In this document: piece by piece, positions 1 to 7,976 of the stretch
How the letters are laid out: each line of letters opens with the position of its first letter
How positions within the stretch are numbered: the first letter of the stretch is position 1
Source of the DNA: Christensenella massiliensis
Lineage (GTDB): Bacteria > Bacillota > Clostridia > Christensenellales > Christensenellaceae
DNA length: 64,000 bases
Direction: 5' to 3'
Assembly (NCBI GenBank): GCA_900155415.1
Contig: LT700187.1
Coordinates: 1,426,001 to 1,490,000, forward strand
The notes under the pieces: model-generated
The model's database searches: none
Seen by the model: the letters and a program-made list of their open reading frames with translations, nothing else
Told to the model about the DNA's origin: nothing
Made by a program: the position numbers and the translations under genes

Positions 1-1297
1 CGCCTGTGATGTCACCGATTGCATATACGGTTTCGTTTGAGGTGCACATTGTATCGTCGACCACTACGGTGCCTTTGGGAGTGCGCTCTAAATCGAGTGC
101 TGCAAAAGCCGTATCGACCGTGCGTCTCCCAACCGCTTCAAGAATCATCTCACACTCGACGGTTTCACCGTTTTCAAGCTCCAGAGCATTCAGCTTGCCC
201 TGCTTCTTCACGGCCTTTGTTCCGATGCCGTTGATGATCCTCACACCTTTTGCCTGCAAGGAAGAGGCCAAAAGCGAAGAGATTTCTTTATCGACCATAG
301 GAACGATCGTAGGCATCAGTTCGATGATTGTGACTGAGACGCCAAAGGAAGCAAAGATATTTGCGATCTCGCAGCCAATCACGCCGCCGCCGATGATTGC
401 AAGGCTTTCCGGAAGCGCCTCAATCGAAAGCAGTTCATCGGTCGTCAGGATAGTAACGTCGCTGTCCACATTTTGTAAAACGTGGAGCGGAGTCGTACCG
501 GTTGCAAGAAGGATATATCCTGTCGTGAGCGTTTCATCTCCGACCGTTACCGTATGTCCATCCTTGCAGACTGCCTCGCCCTTGTAAAGCGTTACGCCGT
601 TCTTTTTCAAAAGGGCGCCCACACCGCCTGTCAGTTGCTTGACGATACTGTCCTTGCGCGCCATGATCTTAGACCAGTCAAAACCTACTTTCTCAGCGCA
701 GAGGCCGTAGATGTCAGCGTTTTTCATTTTGTTATACTGATTTGCACTGGTATACAGTGCCTTTGTAGGAATACATCCCCGGTTAAGGCAAGTTCCGCCA
801 AGCTCATCTTTTTCTACGACCGCAACTCTCGCGCCGAGCTGTGCCGCCTTGATCGCAGCGACATATCCGCCGGGGCCTGCGCCTATGACGGTGAGATCAT
901 AAGAATAACCGCTCGTATCAAGCTTTGCCCTTGCGGAAACTTCTTTCTTTTCCGGTTTAGGAGCGGCAGGGGCAGAGGCGGCAGGCGCAGCTGCGGATGC
1001 TTTTTCCGGTTGTGCGGCAGACGCAGTGGGAACGGATACATCCGGGATATCTTCGCCCTCTTCTCCAATAAAGCACAGCGGGGTGCCGATCGGAACGGTC
1101 TCGCCCTCCTGCACAAAGATCTTGAGCAATTTGCCCGGTTTGTCGTAATAATCCTCGGCGTTGGAAGCCTTTCCGGTTTCGGCCTCAAATAAACTTTCGC
1201 CTTTATCAACAAAATCGCCCTCTTGGAAATACCACCGGGTGATGGTCCCTTCAGTCATAGACATATCAAACTGGGGCATATTTACTATTTTTCCCAT
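1..1297 (-). CDS. lpdA: Lipoyl-domain dihydrolipoyl dehydrogenase (E3), 3' end outside window
   Basis: E3 of a 2-oxoacid dehydrogenase complex; it re-oxidises dihydrolipoamide with NAD+. Translating the minus strand from ATG 1297 gives an N-terminal lipoyl domain (about residues 1-78, with the lipoylation lysine K43 in ETGKAS), an Ala/Pro-rich linker (about 88-122), then a FAD-dependent disulfide reductase starting at the GAGPGG nucleotide-binding motif near residue 140. The redox-active cysteines C170 and C175 lie in GGTCLNRGC. A second dinucleotide-binding motif (IIGGGVIG) follows. The frame is open to base 1, so the dimerisation domain with the catalytic His-Glu is not visible. An AAAGGAT ribosome site precedes the start. 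It is the last visible gene of the pdhABC operon, 18 bp after pdhC. The lipoyl fusion matters because the E2 here has none. Confidence 0.95.
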   Translation of the reverse strand, partial: MGKIVNMPQFDMSMTEGTITRWYFQEGDFVDKGESLFEAETGKASNAEDYYDKPGKLLKIFVQEGETVPIGTPLCFIGEEGEDIPDVSVPTASAAQPEKASAAAPAASAPAAPKPEKKEVSARAKLDTSGYSYDLTVIGAGPGGYVAAIKAAQLGARVAVVEKDELGGTCLNRGCIPTKALYTSANQYNKMKNADIYGLCAEKVGFDWSKIMARKDSIVKQLTGGVGALLKKNGVTLYKGEAVCKDGHTVTVGDETLTTGYILLATGTTPLHVLQNVDSDVTILTTDELLSIEALPESLAIIGGGVIGCEIANIFASFGVSVTIIELMPTIVPMVDKEISSLLASSLQAKGVRIINGIGTKAVKKQGKLNALELENGETVECEMILEAVGRRTVDTAFAALDLERTPKGTVVVDDTMCTSNETVYAIGDITG

Positions 1298-1315
1298 AAT
1301 TTACTCTATCCTTTC

Positions 1316-2275
1316 TTAATTTTGCTCTTCTTCGAAAATGACCTCTGCCCGGTCGAATACCTCTTGCACTGCCGCCATGAATTTCCCGCCGACCGCACCG
1401 TCAAGATGCCTATGGTCGAACGTATAGCTCAAAGTCATGACCGGATGGATTCCAATGTTTCCGTCAACTGCCACGACCTTGTCAACAGTACGCCCGATTC
1501 CGACGATCGCGCTTTCGGGAATATTGATGATCGGAGTAAAATGGTCTACGGGGAAGCCGCCGAGGTTAGAGATGGTGAAAGTTCCCCCTGTGATATCCGC
1601 CGTCGGAAGCTTTCCTTCTCTGCCCTTGGCCACTAATTCCGCACGTTCCTTCGTGATCTCTTTCAGCGTTTTCCGGTCGGCATCCTTAATATTGGGAACA
1701 ATCAGGCCATCCTCAGGCATTGCCACGGCAAGACCAACGTTGATGTGCTTATGGATCACGATACCATCGTCGGTAAACGTAGAATTTACGATAGGACACT
1801 CCTTTAATGCGGTTGCAAATAATTTGATGAATACATCGGAAAAGGTCGGCTTGATCTCGCCCGCTTCCAAGCACTTTTTCTTATAGTCGCTGAATGCTTT
1901 TTTGAGAGCGAACATATCATACTCCGAATGCAGGGTATACTGGGGGATCGTATCCATACTGGCTTTCATAGATTTTGCGATCACCTTCCGGATACCGCTC
2001 AGCGGCAGCGTCTCATCCGTATTGCTGTCCAGATATGCCAGAACATCATTTTTGCGAAGCATTCCTTTTACTGCGGGAATAGCGTTTATGTCGATACCGT
2101 GATAGTCTGCAATCGCCTTTGCGAGAGGCGTTATTTTTTTCCGGCCTGCAAGGTGGACAATATCGTCCAGCCGAATATAACCGACCGCCGGATTGAGCGG
2201 CAGGCTTGTAAGATCAAGCCCGCGCTCAGCCGCAAGTCTTCTGGCCGCGGGAGTTGCTTTGATTTTTTTGCTCAA
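1316..2275 (-). CDS. pdhC: Dihydrolipoyl acyltransferase (E2) lacking a lipoyl domain
   Basis: E2 core of the 2-oxoacid dehydrogenase complex, 319 aa, which transfers the acyl group from lipoyl to CoA. It begins directly with two peripheral-subunit-binding-like segments (about residues 4-43, starting KATPAARRLAAE, and 46-82, starting ITPLAKAIADYHG) and continues into the catalytic domain, with the active-site motif DHRHLDGAVGG near residue 290. No lipoyl domain with a D/G-K-A motif precedes them; E2 proteins of the family normally carry one to three. The start is TTG at 2275 behind GGGAGG; there is no room for an upstream lipoyl domain because pdhB ends 15 bp away. Lipoyl function is presumably supplied by the E3 fusion. 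The acyl substrate (pyruvate, acetoin or a branched oxoacid) cannot be fixed from sequence. Confidence 0.93.
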   Translation of the reverse strand: MSKKIKATPAARRLAAERGLDLTSLPLNPAVGYIRLDDIVHLAGRKKITPLAKAIADYHGIDINAIPAVKGMLRKNDVLAYLDSNTDETLPLSGIRKVIAKSMKASMDTIPQYTLHSEYDMFALKKAFSDYKKKCLEAGEIKPTFSDVFIKLFATALKECPIVNSTFTDDGIVIHKHINVGLAVAMPEDGLIVPNIKDADRKTLKEITKERAELVAKGREGKLPTADITGGTFTISNLGGFPVDHFTPIINIPESAIVGIGRTVDKVVAVDGNIGIHPVMTLSYTFDHRHLDGAVGGKFMAAVQEVFDRAEVIFEEEQN

Positions 2276-2290
2276 TTTAAGATACCTCCC

Positions 2291-3328
2291 TTATTTCAAT
2301 AAGTCGCGGATCTTATCGCAAATAGTCTCTACCTGCGGAATATAAGAATATTCAAGCTCTTTATTGTACGGGATCGGCATATCGTCACAGCCGCCAAAGC
2401 GAACGATAGGGCGGTCGAGATAATAGAAAGCTTCGCTGTCTGCGATGATTCCTGCGACCTCTGCACCTACACCGCACTTCTGGACGCCTTCATGGGCAAT
2501 CAGCACTTTTCCGGTCTTTTTCACGGAATCGATGATTGCCTGCCGATCGATCGGGTTGATGCAGATCAAATCGAGAACTTCGACGTCGATGCCTTCCGCT
2601 TCCAGCTGTTTCGCTGCTTCCAAGCATTTAACAGTCGTATAGGAATAGCTGATGAGCGTAATATCCTTACCCTCGCGCGCAACCTTTGCTTTGTTGAGGG
2701 GCAGCGTATAATCTTCGCCGTCCGGCACCTCGCCCTTCACGCGATAGCCAAGCTTATGCTCATAGAAACAGATTGGGTTATCGGAACGGATGGCAGCTTT
2801 CAGTAAGCCTTTCGCGTCATACGGATTGGAGGGGGCCACGCAAATCAAGCCGGGCACATGGCACATCCAAGCCTCGAGAGACTGGGAATGCTGTGCCGCA
2901 GCGCCTGTGCCGCAGCCGCCGGGGAAACGGATGACTAAAGGCATTTTGCACTGGCCGCCGAGCATGAATCTTTGCTTTGCCGCCTGATTGACGACGTGGT
3001 CCATCGCACAGGTAACGAAGTCGGAAAACATATATTCGACCACAGGCCTATATCCATACATAGCGGCGCCGACCGCGATGCCAGTGAATCCGCCCTCTAC
3101 GATAGGAGGCTCGATCAATCTTCTGTCTTTGATCGGGGGCTCCGGCCATTGACCGATGGGAGTGTTCTCGTCCGGAGTCAGGTCAAATTCTTCCTTTAAT
3201 CCTCTGGTCACACCAAAACAACCGCCGTAAATACCTATATCTTCACCGATGATAAATACTTTTTCATCCCGCAGCATTTCCTCTCTTAATGCGTCGTGGA
3301 TCGCCTGCATCACTTGAATTTCACTCAT
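2291..3328 (-). CDS. pdhB: 2-oxoacid/acetoin dehydrogenase E1 beta subunit
   Basis: Beta subunit of the thiamine-diphosphate-dependent E1 component, 345 aa, usual length about 325. It has the family N-terminus with GEDIG near residue 28, the GIAVGAAMYGYRPVVEYMF segment and the RFPGG region, and a C-terminal transketolase-C domain. It contains a modest insertion around residues 50-70 (rich in Pro and charged residues, containing GQWPEPPIKD) between the GVTRGL stretch and the IEPPIVEGG segment, which ordinary PdhB/AcoB proteins lack. The start overlaps the pdhA stop as ATGA, implying translational coupling. It forms an alpha2beta2 E1 with pdhA. AcoB (acetoin dehydrogenase) is the main alternative annotation. 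Confidence 0.94.
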   Translation of the reverse strand: MSEIQVMQAIHDALREEMLRDEKVFIIGEDIGIYGGCFGVTRGLKEEFDLTPDENTPIGQWPEPPIKDRRLIEPPIVEGGFTGIAVGAAMYGYRPVVEYMFSDFVTCAMDHVVNQAAKQRFMLGGQCKMPLVIRFPGGCGTGAAAQHSQSLEAWMCHVPGLICVAPSNPYDAKGLLKAAIRSDNPICFYEHKLGYRVKGEVPDGEDYTLPLNKAKVAREGKDITLISYSYTTVKCLEAAKQLEAEGIDVEVLDLICINPIDRQAIIDSVKKTGKVLIAHEGVQKCGVGAEVAGIIADSEAFYYLDRPIVRFGGCDDMPIPYNKELEYSYIPQVETICDKIRDLLK

Positions 3329-4305
3329 TTAAGGTATTCCTCCTTTACAAAAACAAGCTCTTTTGCTTCTTCTGGTGTCATGATCTCTTCACAGGATTCC
3401 GCAAATGCAACGGCATCGTCGTTTACCTGTTCGGCCTTTGCGGAGATATCGTCCAATTCTGCTTGCGTAAAACCATTTTTCAACATGTAGGCTTTGAACC
3501 GCTTGATGGGGCATTTAGCTTTCCAAGCAGCCTCTTCTTCCTTCGTCCGGTAGACTCTTTTATCAGATTTGGAGTGGCCGAGCCAACGATAGGTTTTGTG
3601 CTCGATGAGCGTCGGGCCGTTACCGCTTCTGGCTCTTTCAATGGCTTTTGCGCAGGCCTCTCTGACGGCAAGGATATCGTTGCCGTCTACGATTTCGCCG
3701 GGGATACCAAACGCGGCGGCTCTATCCGCGATATTCGGTACGGAACAGGTTTTTTCAATAGGAGTCGACATACCGTACAAATTGTTTTCGCAGATATACA
3801 CGATGGGAAGCTTCCATAACGCGGCCATGTTTACCGCTTCATAGAAATTACCCGTGTTGGAGGTACCGTCGCCGAAAAAGTTCAGGATGACTTTTCCTTT
3901 ATTTTCTTTCGCGAGCCCAAGCGCTACTCCTGTTGCGATCGGAATAGCCGGCCCAATCACGCCGTTCGCGCCATAATTGTTTTTGGAAAGGTCGACGATA
4001 TGCATAGAACCGCCGAGCCCTTTGCAATAACCGGCCTTTTTTCCCAAAAGCTCCGCCATCATAAGGTTGACGTCCGCGCCCTTTGCGACCATGTGGCTGT
4101 GCCCTCTGTGGCCGGACATGATGATGTCGTCCGGCCTTAAAACGGAGATCGCACCTACGGCAGAGGCTTCTTCACCGATGCTCAGATGCGTCGTTCCGTG
4201 GATCTTTCCTTGACTGAACATGTCAAGAACACGTTCTTCAAAGGCTCGGGCAACACACATTTTGTAGAGTATGTCGTGCATTTGTTCTCTTGATAACTGT
4301 TCCAT
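3325..4305 (-). CDS. pdhA: 2-oxoacid/acetoin dehydrogenase E1 alpha subunit
   Basis: TPP-binding alpha subunit of E1, 326 aa, which decarboxylates the oxoacid (or cleaves acetoin) and reductively acylates lipoamide. The thiamine diphosphate motif is clear: GDGTSNTGNFYEAVNMAA near residues 167-184, ending in the ENNLYGMSTP loop. Also visible are SGHRGHSH, GLGGSMH and the phosphorylation-loop-like RWLGHSKSD. It is the first gene of the operon, behind a predicted promoter about 110 bp upstream. Length and motifs fit the AcoA/PdhA type equally; no acetoin-specific neighbour is visible in the window, so the substrate is left open. Confidence 0.95.
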   Translation of the reverse strand: MEQLSREQMHDILYKMCVARAFEERVLDMFSQGKIHGTTHLSIGEEASAVGAISVLRPDDIIMSGHRGHSHMVAKGADVNLMMAELLGKKAGYCKGLGGSMHIVDLSKNNYGANGVIGPAIPIATGVALGLAKENKGKVILNFFGDGTSNTGNFYEAVNMAALWKLPIVYICENNLYGMSTPIEKTCSVPNIADRAAAFGIPGEIVDGNDILAVREACAKAIERARSGNGPTLIEHKTYRWLGHSKSDKRVYRTKEEEAAWKAKCPIKRFKAYMLKNGFTQAELDDISAKAEQVNDDAVAFAESCEEIMTPEEAKELVFVKEEYLK

Positions 4306-4416
4306 TTGGTACCTTTACCTCCCATAAATATTGATAGATCATGATAAAATGAACATAAATACGAGTCATATTCCATGGTGTTTCGATAGATAGAATAAAA
4401 TATCACTTTTGTAAAT

Positions 4417-4445
4417 AGAATATCGCACAGTATGTCAGATGTCAA
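4417..4445 (-). promoter_or_regulatory. Predicted sigma-A promoter of the pdhABC-lpdA operon
   Basis: Read on the minus strand: TTGACA (4445-4440), 17-bp spacer, TATTCT (4422-4417). The expected start point is about 100 nt before pdhA. Seen directly; activity is inference. Confidence 0.6.
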
Positions 4446-4482
4446 TATATTTTTTTACAATAATTAATATATAATATATAAA

Positions 4483-4496
4483 TTTACAATTGTAAA
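4483..4496. promoter_or_regulatory. Perfect 14-bp palindrome upstream of the pdh promoter
   Basis: TTTACAATTGTAAA is fully self-complementary and sits about 38 bp upstream of the predicted pdh -35, an activator-like position. A 12/14 match lies at 5737-5750 between the xylulokinase promoter and gene. It could be the operator of the adjacent SorC-type regulator; that link is inference. Confidence 0.45.
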
Positions 4497-4522
4497 AATC
4501 ATTTGAAAGAAAGCAAACCTCC

Positions 4523-4560
4523 AAATAAAAAAAGCCTTGTCTTTTCAAAGACAAGGCTTT
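4523..4560 (-). terminator. Terminator after the SorC-type regulator
   Basis: Arms AAAGCCTTGTCTTT (4531-4544) and AAAGACAAGGCTTT (4547-4560), followed in the minus direction by a run of T. It separates the regulator from pdhA, so pdh needs its own promoter. Confidence 0.85.
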
Positions 4561-4581
4561 TATAAGCTCTTTATTGAACCA

Positions 4582-5571
4582 TTACTGCAGCTTTTGTATG
4601 ATCCCTTTCGCGGTATGCTCGTCGGTGATCAATATATTGAATAGATTCGCTCTTGCCGCACCGATGATCGATTCGATCTTATATTTGCCTCCAGCCGCAG
4701 CTATAACATTAGGGGTCGCACGCAGGCTGTCTATATCGATGCCGATCCTGCGTTTATTGATGGGTACATCGCAGATATTCCCGTCCAGATCGTAAAAATA
4801 GGTACACACATTTCCTACAGCATGCGCTTCCCGCAGGTCGGTGATATTGCTGTCGGAAAACATATCGGCATCAGTCGCAAGGTAGTTCATGATCGTCGTG
4901 GAATGCTCGATATCGCTGTCTATTCCAATAATTGCCATGTCGAGTCCGGCCATTTTGCATAGCATGGCCTGAATGGGCTTTGAAGTCAAAAATGCTTCTG
5001 CGGTTATCTCATCCGCAGCAAACATCGGAGCATACAGGTATTGTACGATGCTCTGGGGAAAGTTTGCCGCGATACGTTCGCACAAAGCATTCGCAAACAT
5101 TTTGATATCCTTATTTGTTCCCAAGCCCCCCAAAAGCGGGATAAACTCGATGCTGCTGATTTTTTCAGCAGGCATCATCTTCTCGGCAAAATGTTCCAAC
5201 GTTTTGCCCCAACCGATACCGACGTGAAATTCGCTTTGCATGATCGACATCACATATTCTGCGGCAGCGCTGCCGATCCTGTCGGTCACGACGTCGATAT
5301 GGTCGTTTGAAGCGCCGACGATCTTGACATCCCTGATTCCGAGCAGATCACACAGAATGATCTCATCCTCTGCGAACATATTTTCATTTCTCAGCTCGGC
5401 GATCTGGATCTTTATGATGCCCTCAGCCTTTGCTTCTTTCAGTAATTTAATGACGGTAGGGCGTGAAATGTTGAACCGGTTCGCGATCTCGACCTGCGTT
5501 TTATCTTTGATATAATGAAGATATGCTATCTTTACTTTTAAATTATATCGTTCTTCCTTGGAAAAAGCCAT
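4582..5571 (-). CDS. SorC/DeoR-type sugar-binding transcriptional regulator
   Basis: 329-aa regulator. The N-terminal helix-turn-helix (about residues 25-50, containing KTQVEIANRFNISRPTVIKL) is followed by the sugar-phosphate-binding domain of the SorC family (GASNDHIDVVTDRIGSAAAEY, GIGWGKTL, and an AAAGGKYK stretch near the C-terminus). Such regulators bind a phosphorylated sugar and are mostly local regulators of sugar operons. It stands head-to-head with the xylulokinase/lyxose isomerase operon and upstream of pdh, so control of pentose catabolism, and perhaps of pdh, is likely. Its own predicted -35 lies inside an inverted repeat (5641-5656), which suggests autoregulation. The ligand is unknown; xylulose 5-phosphate would fit the neighbours. 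Confidence 0.9.
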   Translation of the reverse strand: MAFSKEERYNLKVKIAYLHYIKDKTQVEIANRFNISRPTVIKLLKEAKAEGIIKIQIAELRNENMFAEDEIILCDLLGIRDVKIVGASNDHIDVVTDRIGSAAAEYVMSIMQSEFHVGIGWGKTLEHFAEKMMPAEKISSIEFIPLLGGLGTNKDIKMFANALCERIAANFPQSIVQYLYAPMFAADEITAEAFLTSKPIQAMLCKMAGLDMAIIGIDSDIEHSTTIMNYLATDADMFSDSNITDLREAHAVGNVCTYFYDLDGNICDVPINKRRIGIDIDSLRATPNVIAAAGGKYKIESIIGAARANLFNILITDEHTAKGIIQKLQ

Positions 5572-5625
5572 AATACAAATCCGCCCGTCTAAATTTTATT
5601 GTGTGATTACCTATATATTAAAATT

Positions 5626-5656
5626 ATTATGGCATATACAATTGACATTTGTCAAT
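5626..5656 (-). promoter_or_regulatory. Regulator promoter overlapped by an inverted repeat
   Basis: Minus strand: TTGACA (5655-5650), 18-bp spacer, CATAAT (5631-5626). The -35 lies within the inverted repeat ATTGACA-TT-TGTCAAT (5641-5656), a good place for repression by a dimeric regulator. Confidence 0.5.
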
Positions 5657-5692
5657 AAATTTCAAAAAGTATGATTATTTTAAAAAATATGA

Positions 5693-5721
5693 TTGACAAC
5701 TCCGTTGTTATCATATATAAA
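5693..5721 (+). promoter_or_regulatory. Predicted promoter of the xylulokinase operon
   Basis: TTGACA (5693-5698), 17-bp spacer, TATAAA (5716-5721). Transcription would start near 5728, about 80 nt before the xylulokinase start. Confidence 0.65.
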
Positions 5722-5776
5722 TTAATCATATATAAAATTACAATTATAAATTTCAAAAGTTTATTCTCTATGTATA

Positions 5777-5786
5777 AAAACGTTTT
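5777..5786. promoter_or_regulatory. LacI-type operator candidate before xylulokinase
   Basis: AAAACGTTTT, a CG-centred palindrome of the sort bound by LacI/GalR proteins, lies in the untranslated leader of the xylulokinase operon. The same 10-mer occurs just downstream of the promoter at 9024-9052. The LacI-type regulator at 14606-15670 is the candidate binder. Confidence 0.5.
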
Positions 5787-5808
5787 ACTATCAAAGGAGG
5801 TAACTGGA

Positions 5809-7347
5809 ATGAGTTGCTTTATGGGAATTGATGCAGGAACGAGTGGCATCAAAGCTATCGTTATTGACGAAAATGGAACAGTCAGGGGCAGCGGATATCA
5901 TGAGTGCGATGTTTTAAATCCGAGACCCGGCTGGGCGGAGCAGGCGCCGCAGATGTGGTGGGAGACCTGTTGTCAGGCCGTTAAAAAAGCGGTGGAACAG
6001 AGTGGGTGCGGAAAAGAGATCGCCGGGATCGGTTTTTCGGGGCAGATGCAGGGTACCGTTTTTATCGATAAGGAGCATCATTCCATCTCGAATTGTATGA
6101 TTTGGCTGGATCAGCGGTCTACAGAACAGGTCATGGAAATAGAACAGCTGATTTCCGACGAGGAAGCTCTGCAAGCAACGGCGAATACCTGCCTGAACAG
6201 CTTTTGGGCTCCTAAAATCCTGTGGGCAAAGAAATATTGGCCGGATGTCTATGAAAAAATTGACAAGGTGATTTTTACAAAAGACTATTTACGGCTCCGT
6301 ATGACCGGGGAGGTAGCAACGGAGGTAAGCGATGCCTCTCTTTCCTTCCTGCTCGATGTTGCAAAAAGGAAATGGTCGGACGAAATGTTCCAAAGGCTTG
6401 ATATCCCGAAAAGCTTTGCGCCTAAGTGTGTGGAATCCTGCGATGTGGCGGGCTATCTGCTTGAGAGCGTCGCAAAGGACTGGGGGCTCACCGCGGGAAT
6501 ACCTGTTGTTGCAGGCGGCGGCGACCAGCCGGCAGGCGGTGTTGGCACCGGCATTGTAAAGCCCGGAGTCGTAGGCGCTACGATCGGGACCTCAGGCGTT
6601 GTGTTCGGCTGTACGGATAAGCCGCTGATCGATCATAAAAAAAGAGCATTGATGACTATGGCGCACTCCGTTCCGGATAAATGGTGCTATTTAGGTCTCG
6701 TGCTCACCGCAGGAGGCTCATTCAAATGGGTGCGTGATAATATATTTGCAGAAAAGAAAGCGGAATTTGCCGTCCAAGGAAAAGATATTTATGACTATAT
6801 GACGGCGCAGGCTGCAAAGGCAAAGCCGGGCTGCGAGGGCTTGACGTTCCTCCCTTATTTCAATGGGGAAAAAACGCCGATCTCCGACGAAAAGGCGAGA
6901 GCCGTATTTTTCGGGCTTTCCTCAAGGCACAATAGCGGAGACCTATGCAGGAGCGTGATGGAAGGCGTTACCTTTGCTTTGCGCGACACCATCGAGATAT
7001 GCCGGGAATTTGGGATGGAGGTGAACGAGGTGCGCGCCAATGGCGGCGGCGCCAAAAGCGACCTTTGGCTGCAGATCCAGGCAGATATATATAATGCCAA
7101 TGTTGTCACTATGAATATGGAAGAGGGGCCGGCTGCGGGAGGCGCGATCATGGCAGCAGTCGGCTGCGGCACATTTGGCTCTGTTCCGGAAGCCTGCGAG
7201 CATATTTTGAAAGTGGAAAAGGTCGTAGAGCCGATACGGGAAAATGTAAAACTATATGACGATTATTACGATACCTATCGCGAGCTTTATCCCGCACTGA
7301 AGGAAATATACAGCAAGCAGGATCAAAAGGTCAAAAAATATCTATAG
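5809..7347 (+). CDS. xylB: Xylulokinase (FGGY family)
   Basis: FGGY-family sugar kinase, 512 aa, most like xylulokinase: D-xylulose + ATP to D-xylulose 5-phosphate. The N-terminal ATPase-fold motif GIDAGTSGIKAIVID is present, as are the substrate-site segment GFSGQMQG, the catalytic-region GGGDQPAGGVGTG (D is the likely base) and the C-terminal GGGAKSDLWLQIQADI and GPAAGGAIMAA stretches. The ATG at 5809 is preceded by AAAGGAGG; an open frame reaching further upstream runs through the promoter and is not used. It is followed 52 bp later by a D-lyxose isomerase, whose product is D-xylulose, which supports the substrate. Alternatives within FGGY (ribulokinase-like) are less likely. Confidence 0.88.
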   Translation: MSCFMGIDAGTSGIKAIVIDENGTVRGSGYHECDVLNPRPGWAEQAPQMWWETCCQAVKKAVEQSGCGKEIAGIGFSGQMQGTVFIDKEHHSISNCMIWLDQRSTEQVMEIEQLISDEEALQATANTCLNSFWAPKILWAKKYWPDVYEKIDKVIFTKDYLRLRMTGEVATEVSDASLSFLLDVAKRKWSDEMFQRLDIPKSFAPKCVESCDVAGYLLESVAKDWGLTAGIPVVAGGGDQPAGGVGTGIVKPGVVGATIGTSGVVFGCTDKPLIDHKKRALMTMAHSVPDKWCYLGLVLTAGGSFKWVRDNIFAEKKAEFAVQGKDIYDYMTAQAAKAKPGCEGLTFLPYFNGEKTPISDEKARAVFFGLSSRHNSGDLCRSVMEGVTFALRDTIEICREFGMEVNEVRANGGGAKSDLWLQIQADIYNANVVTMNMEEGPAAGGAIMAAVGCGTFGSVPEACEHILKVEKVVEPIRENVKLYDDYYDTYRELYPALKEIYSKQDQKVKKYL

Positions 7348-7399
7348 CTGCGTTTTTTGCGGCAGATATTATAGAAATACAGAAAGAAAGGGGAAAATT

Positions 7400-7963
7400 A
7401 TGTCATTGACACCGGAAAAAAGAGAATGGGCAAGACTCAAGGCACTGGAATATTTTGATAGAGCGCATATCTATCTTACCGACAGCGAGCGGGAGAATAT
7501 TGAGGTTGCCGACATGGGAATGGGGAGGATCGAAGAATACGGGATCCAGATCCATAATTATTTGAATACAAAGCGCGTAGCGGCGAAGGAAATGGTCCTT
7601 TTCCCATATCAGATCTGTCCGGAGCAGATGCATCCGCCGTTTGACGGAACTCCGGGCAAGGAAGAAACCTTCCGCGTACGGTGGGGGACTCTGTATCTGT
7701 ACACAGAAGGCGAGCCGGTAGAGAAGGATAAGATGTTTGCAAAAATACCGGCAGGAAAGGAGAATACTTTCCATGTGTTCCATGAAATAAAGCTGGAGAT
7801 CGGAATGCAGTATACGATGGAGCCCGGCATTACCCATTGGATCGTAGGCGGACCGGAGGGGTGCGTGGTCAGCGAGTTCTCTACTCATAACCGTGATGAT
7901 CTGGATTATTATTCGGACCCGGAGGTTGCAAGAATGGACGGCGTGACGCTGCATGAGGATTAA
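7400..7963 (+). CDS. D-lyxose isomerase
   Basis: 187-aa cupin-fold sugar isomerase matching bacterial D-lyxose ketol-isomerases in length and pattern. Recognisable segments are CPEQMHPPFDGTPGKEETF (metal-binding His and Lys/Glu region, about residues 72-90), RWGTLYLY, and the later GITHWIVGG and VSEFSTHNRDD, which carry the remaining His/Glu ligands. These Mn-dependent enzymes interconvert D-lyxose and D-xylulose (often also D-mannose and D-fructose). Its position between xylulokinase and an epimerase-like gene makes D-lyxose the likely pathway substrate. RBS AAAGGGG precedes the start. Mannose use is possible. Confidence 0.8.
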   Translation: MSLTPEKREWARLKALEYFDRAHIYLTDSERENIEVADMGMGRIEEYGIQIHNYLNTKRVAAKEMVLFPYQICPEQMHPPFDGTPGKEETFRVRWGTLYLYTEGEPVEKDKMFAKIPAGKENTFHVFHEIKLEIGMQYTMEPGITHWIVGGPEGCVVSEFSTHNRDDLDYYSDPEVARMDGVTLHED

Positions 7964-7976
7964 GGAGGAATCGGCG

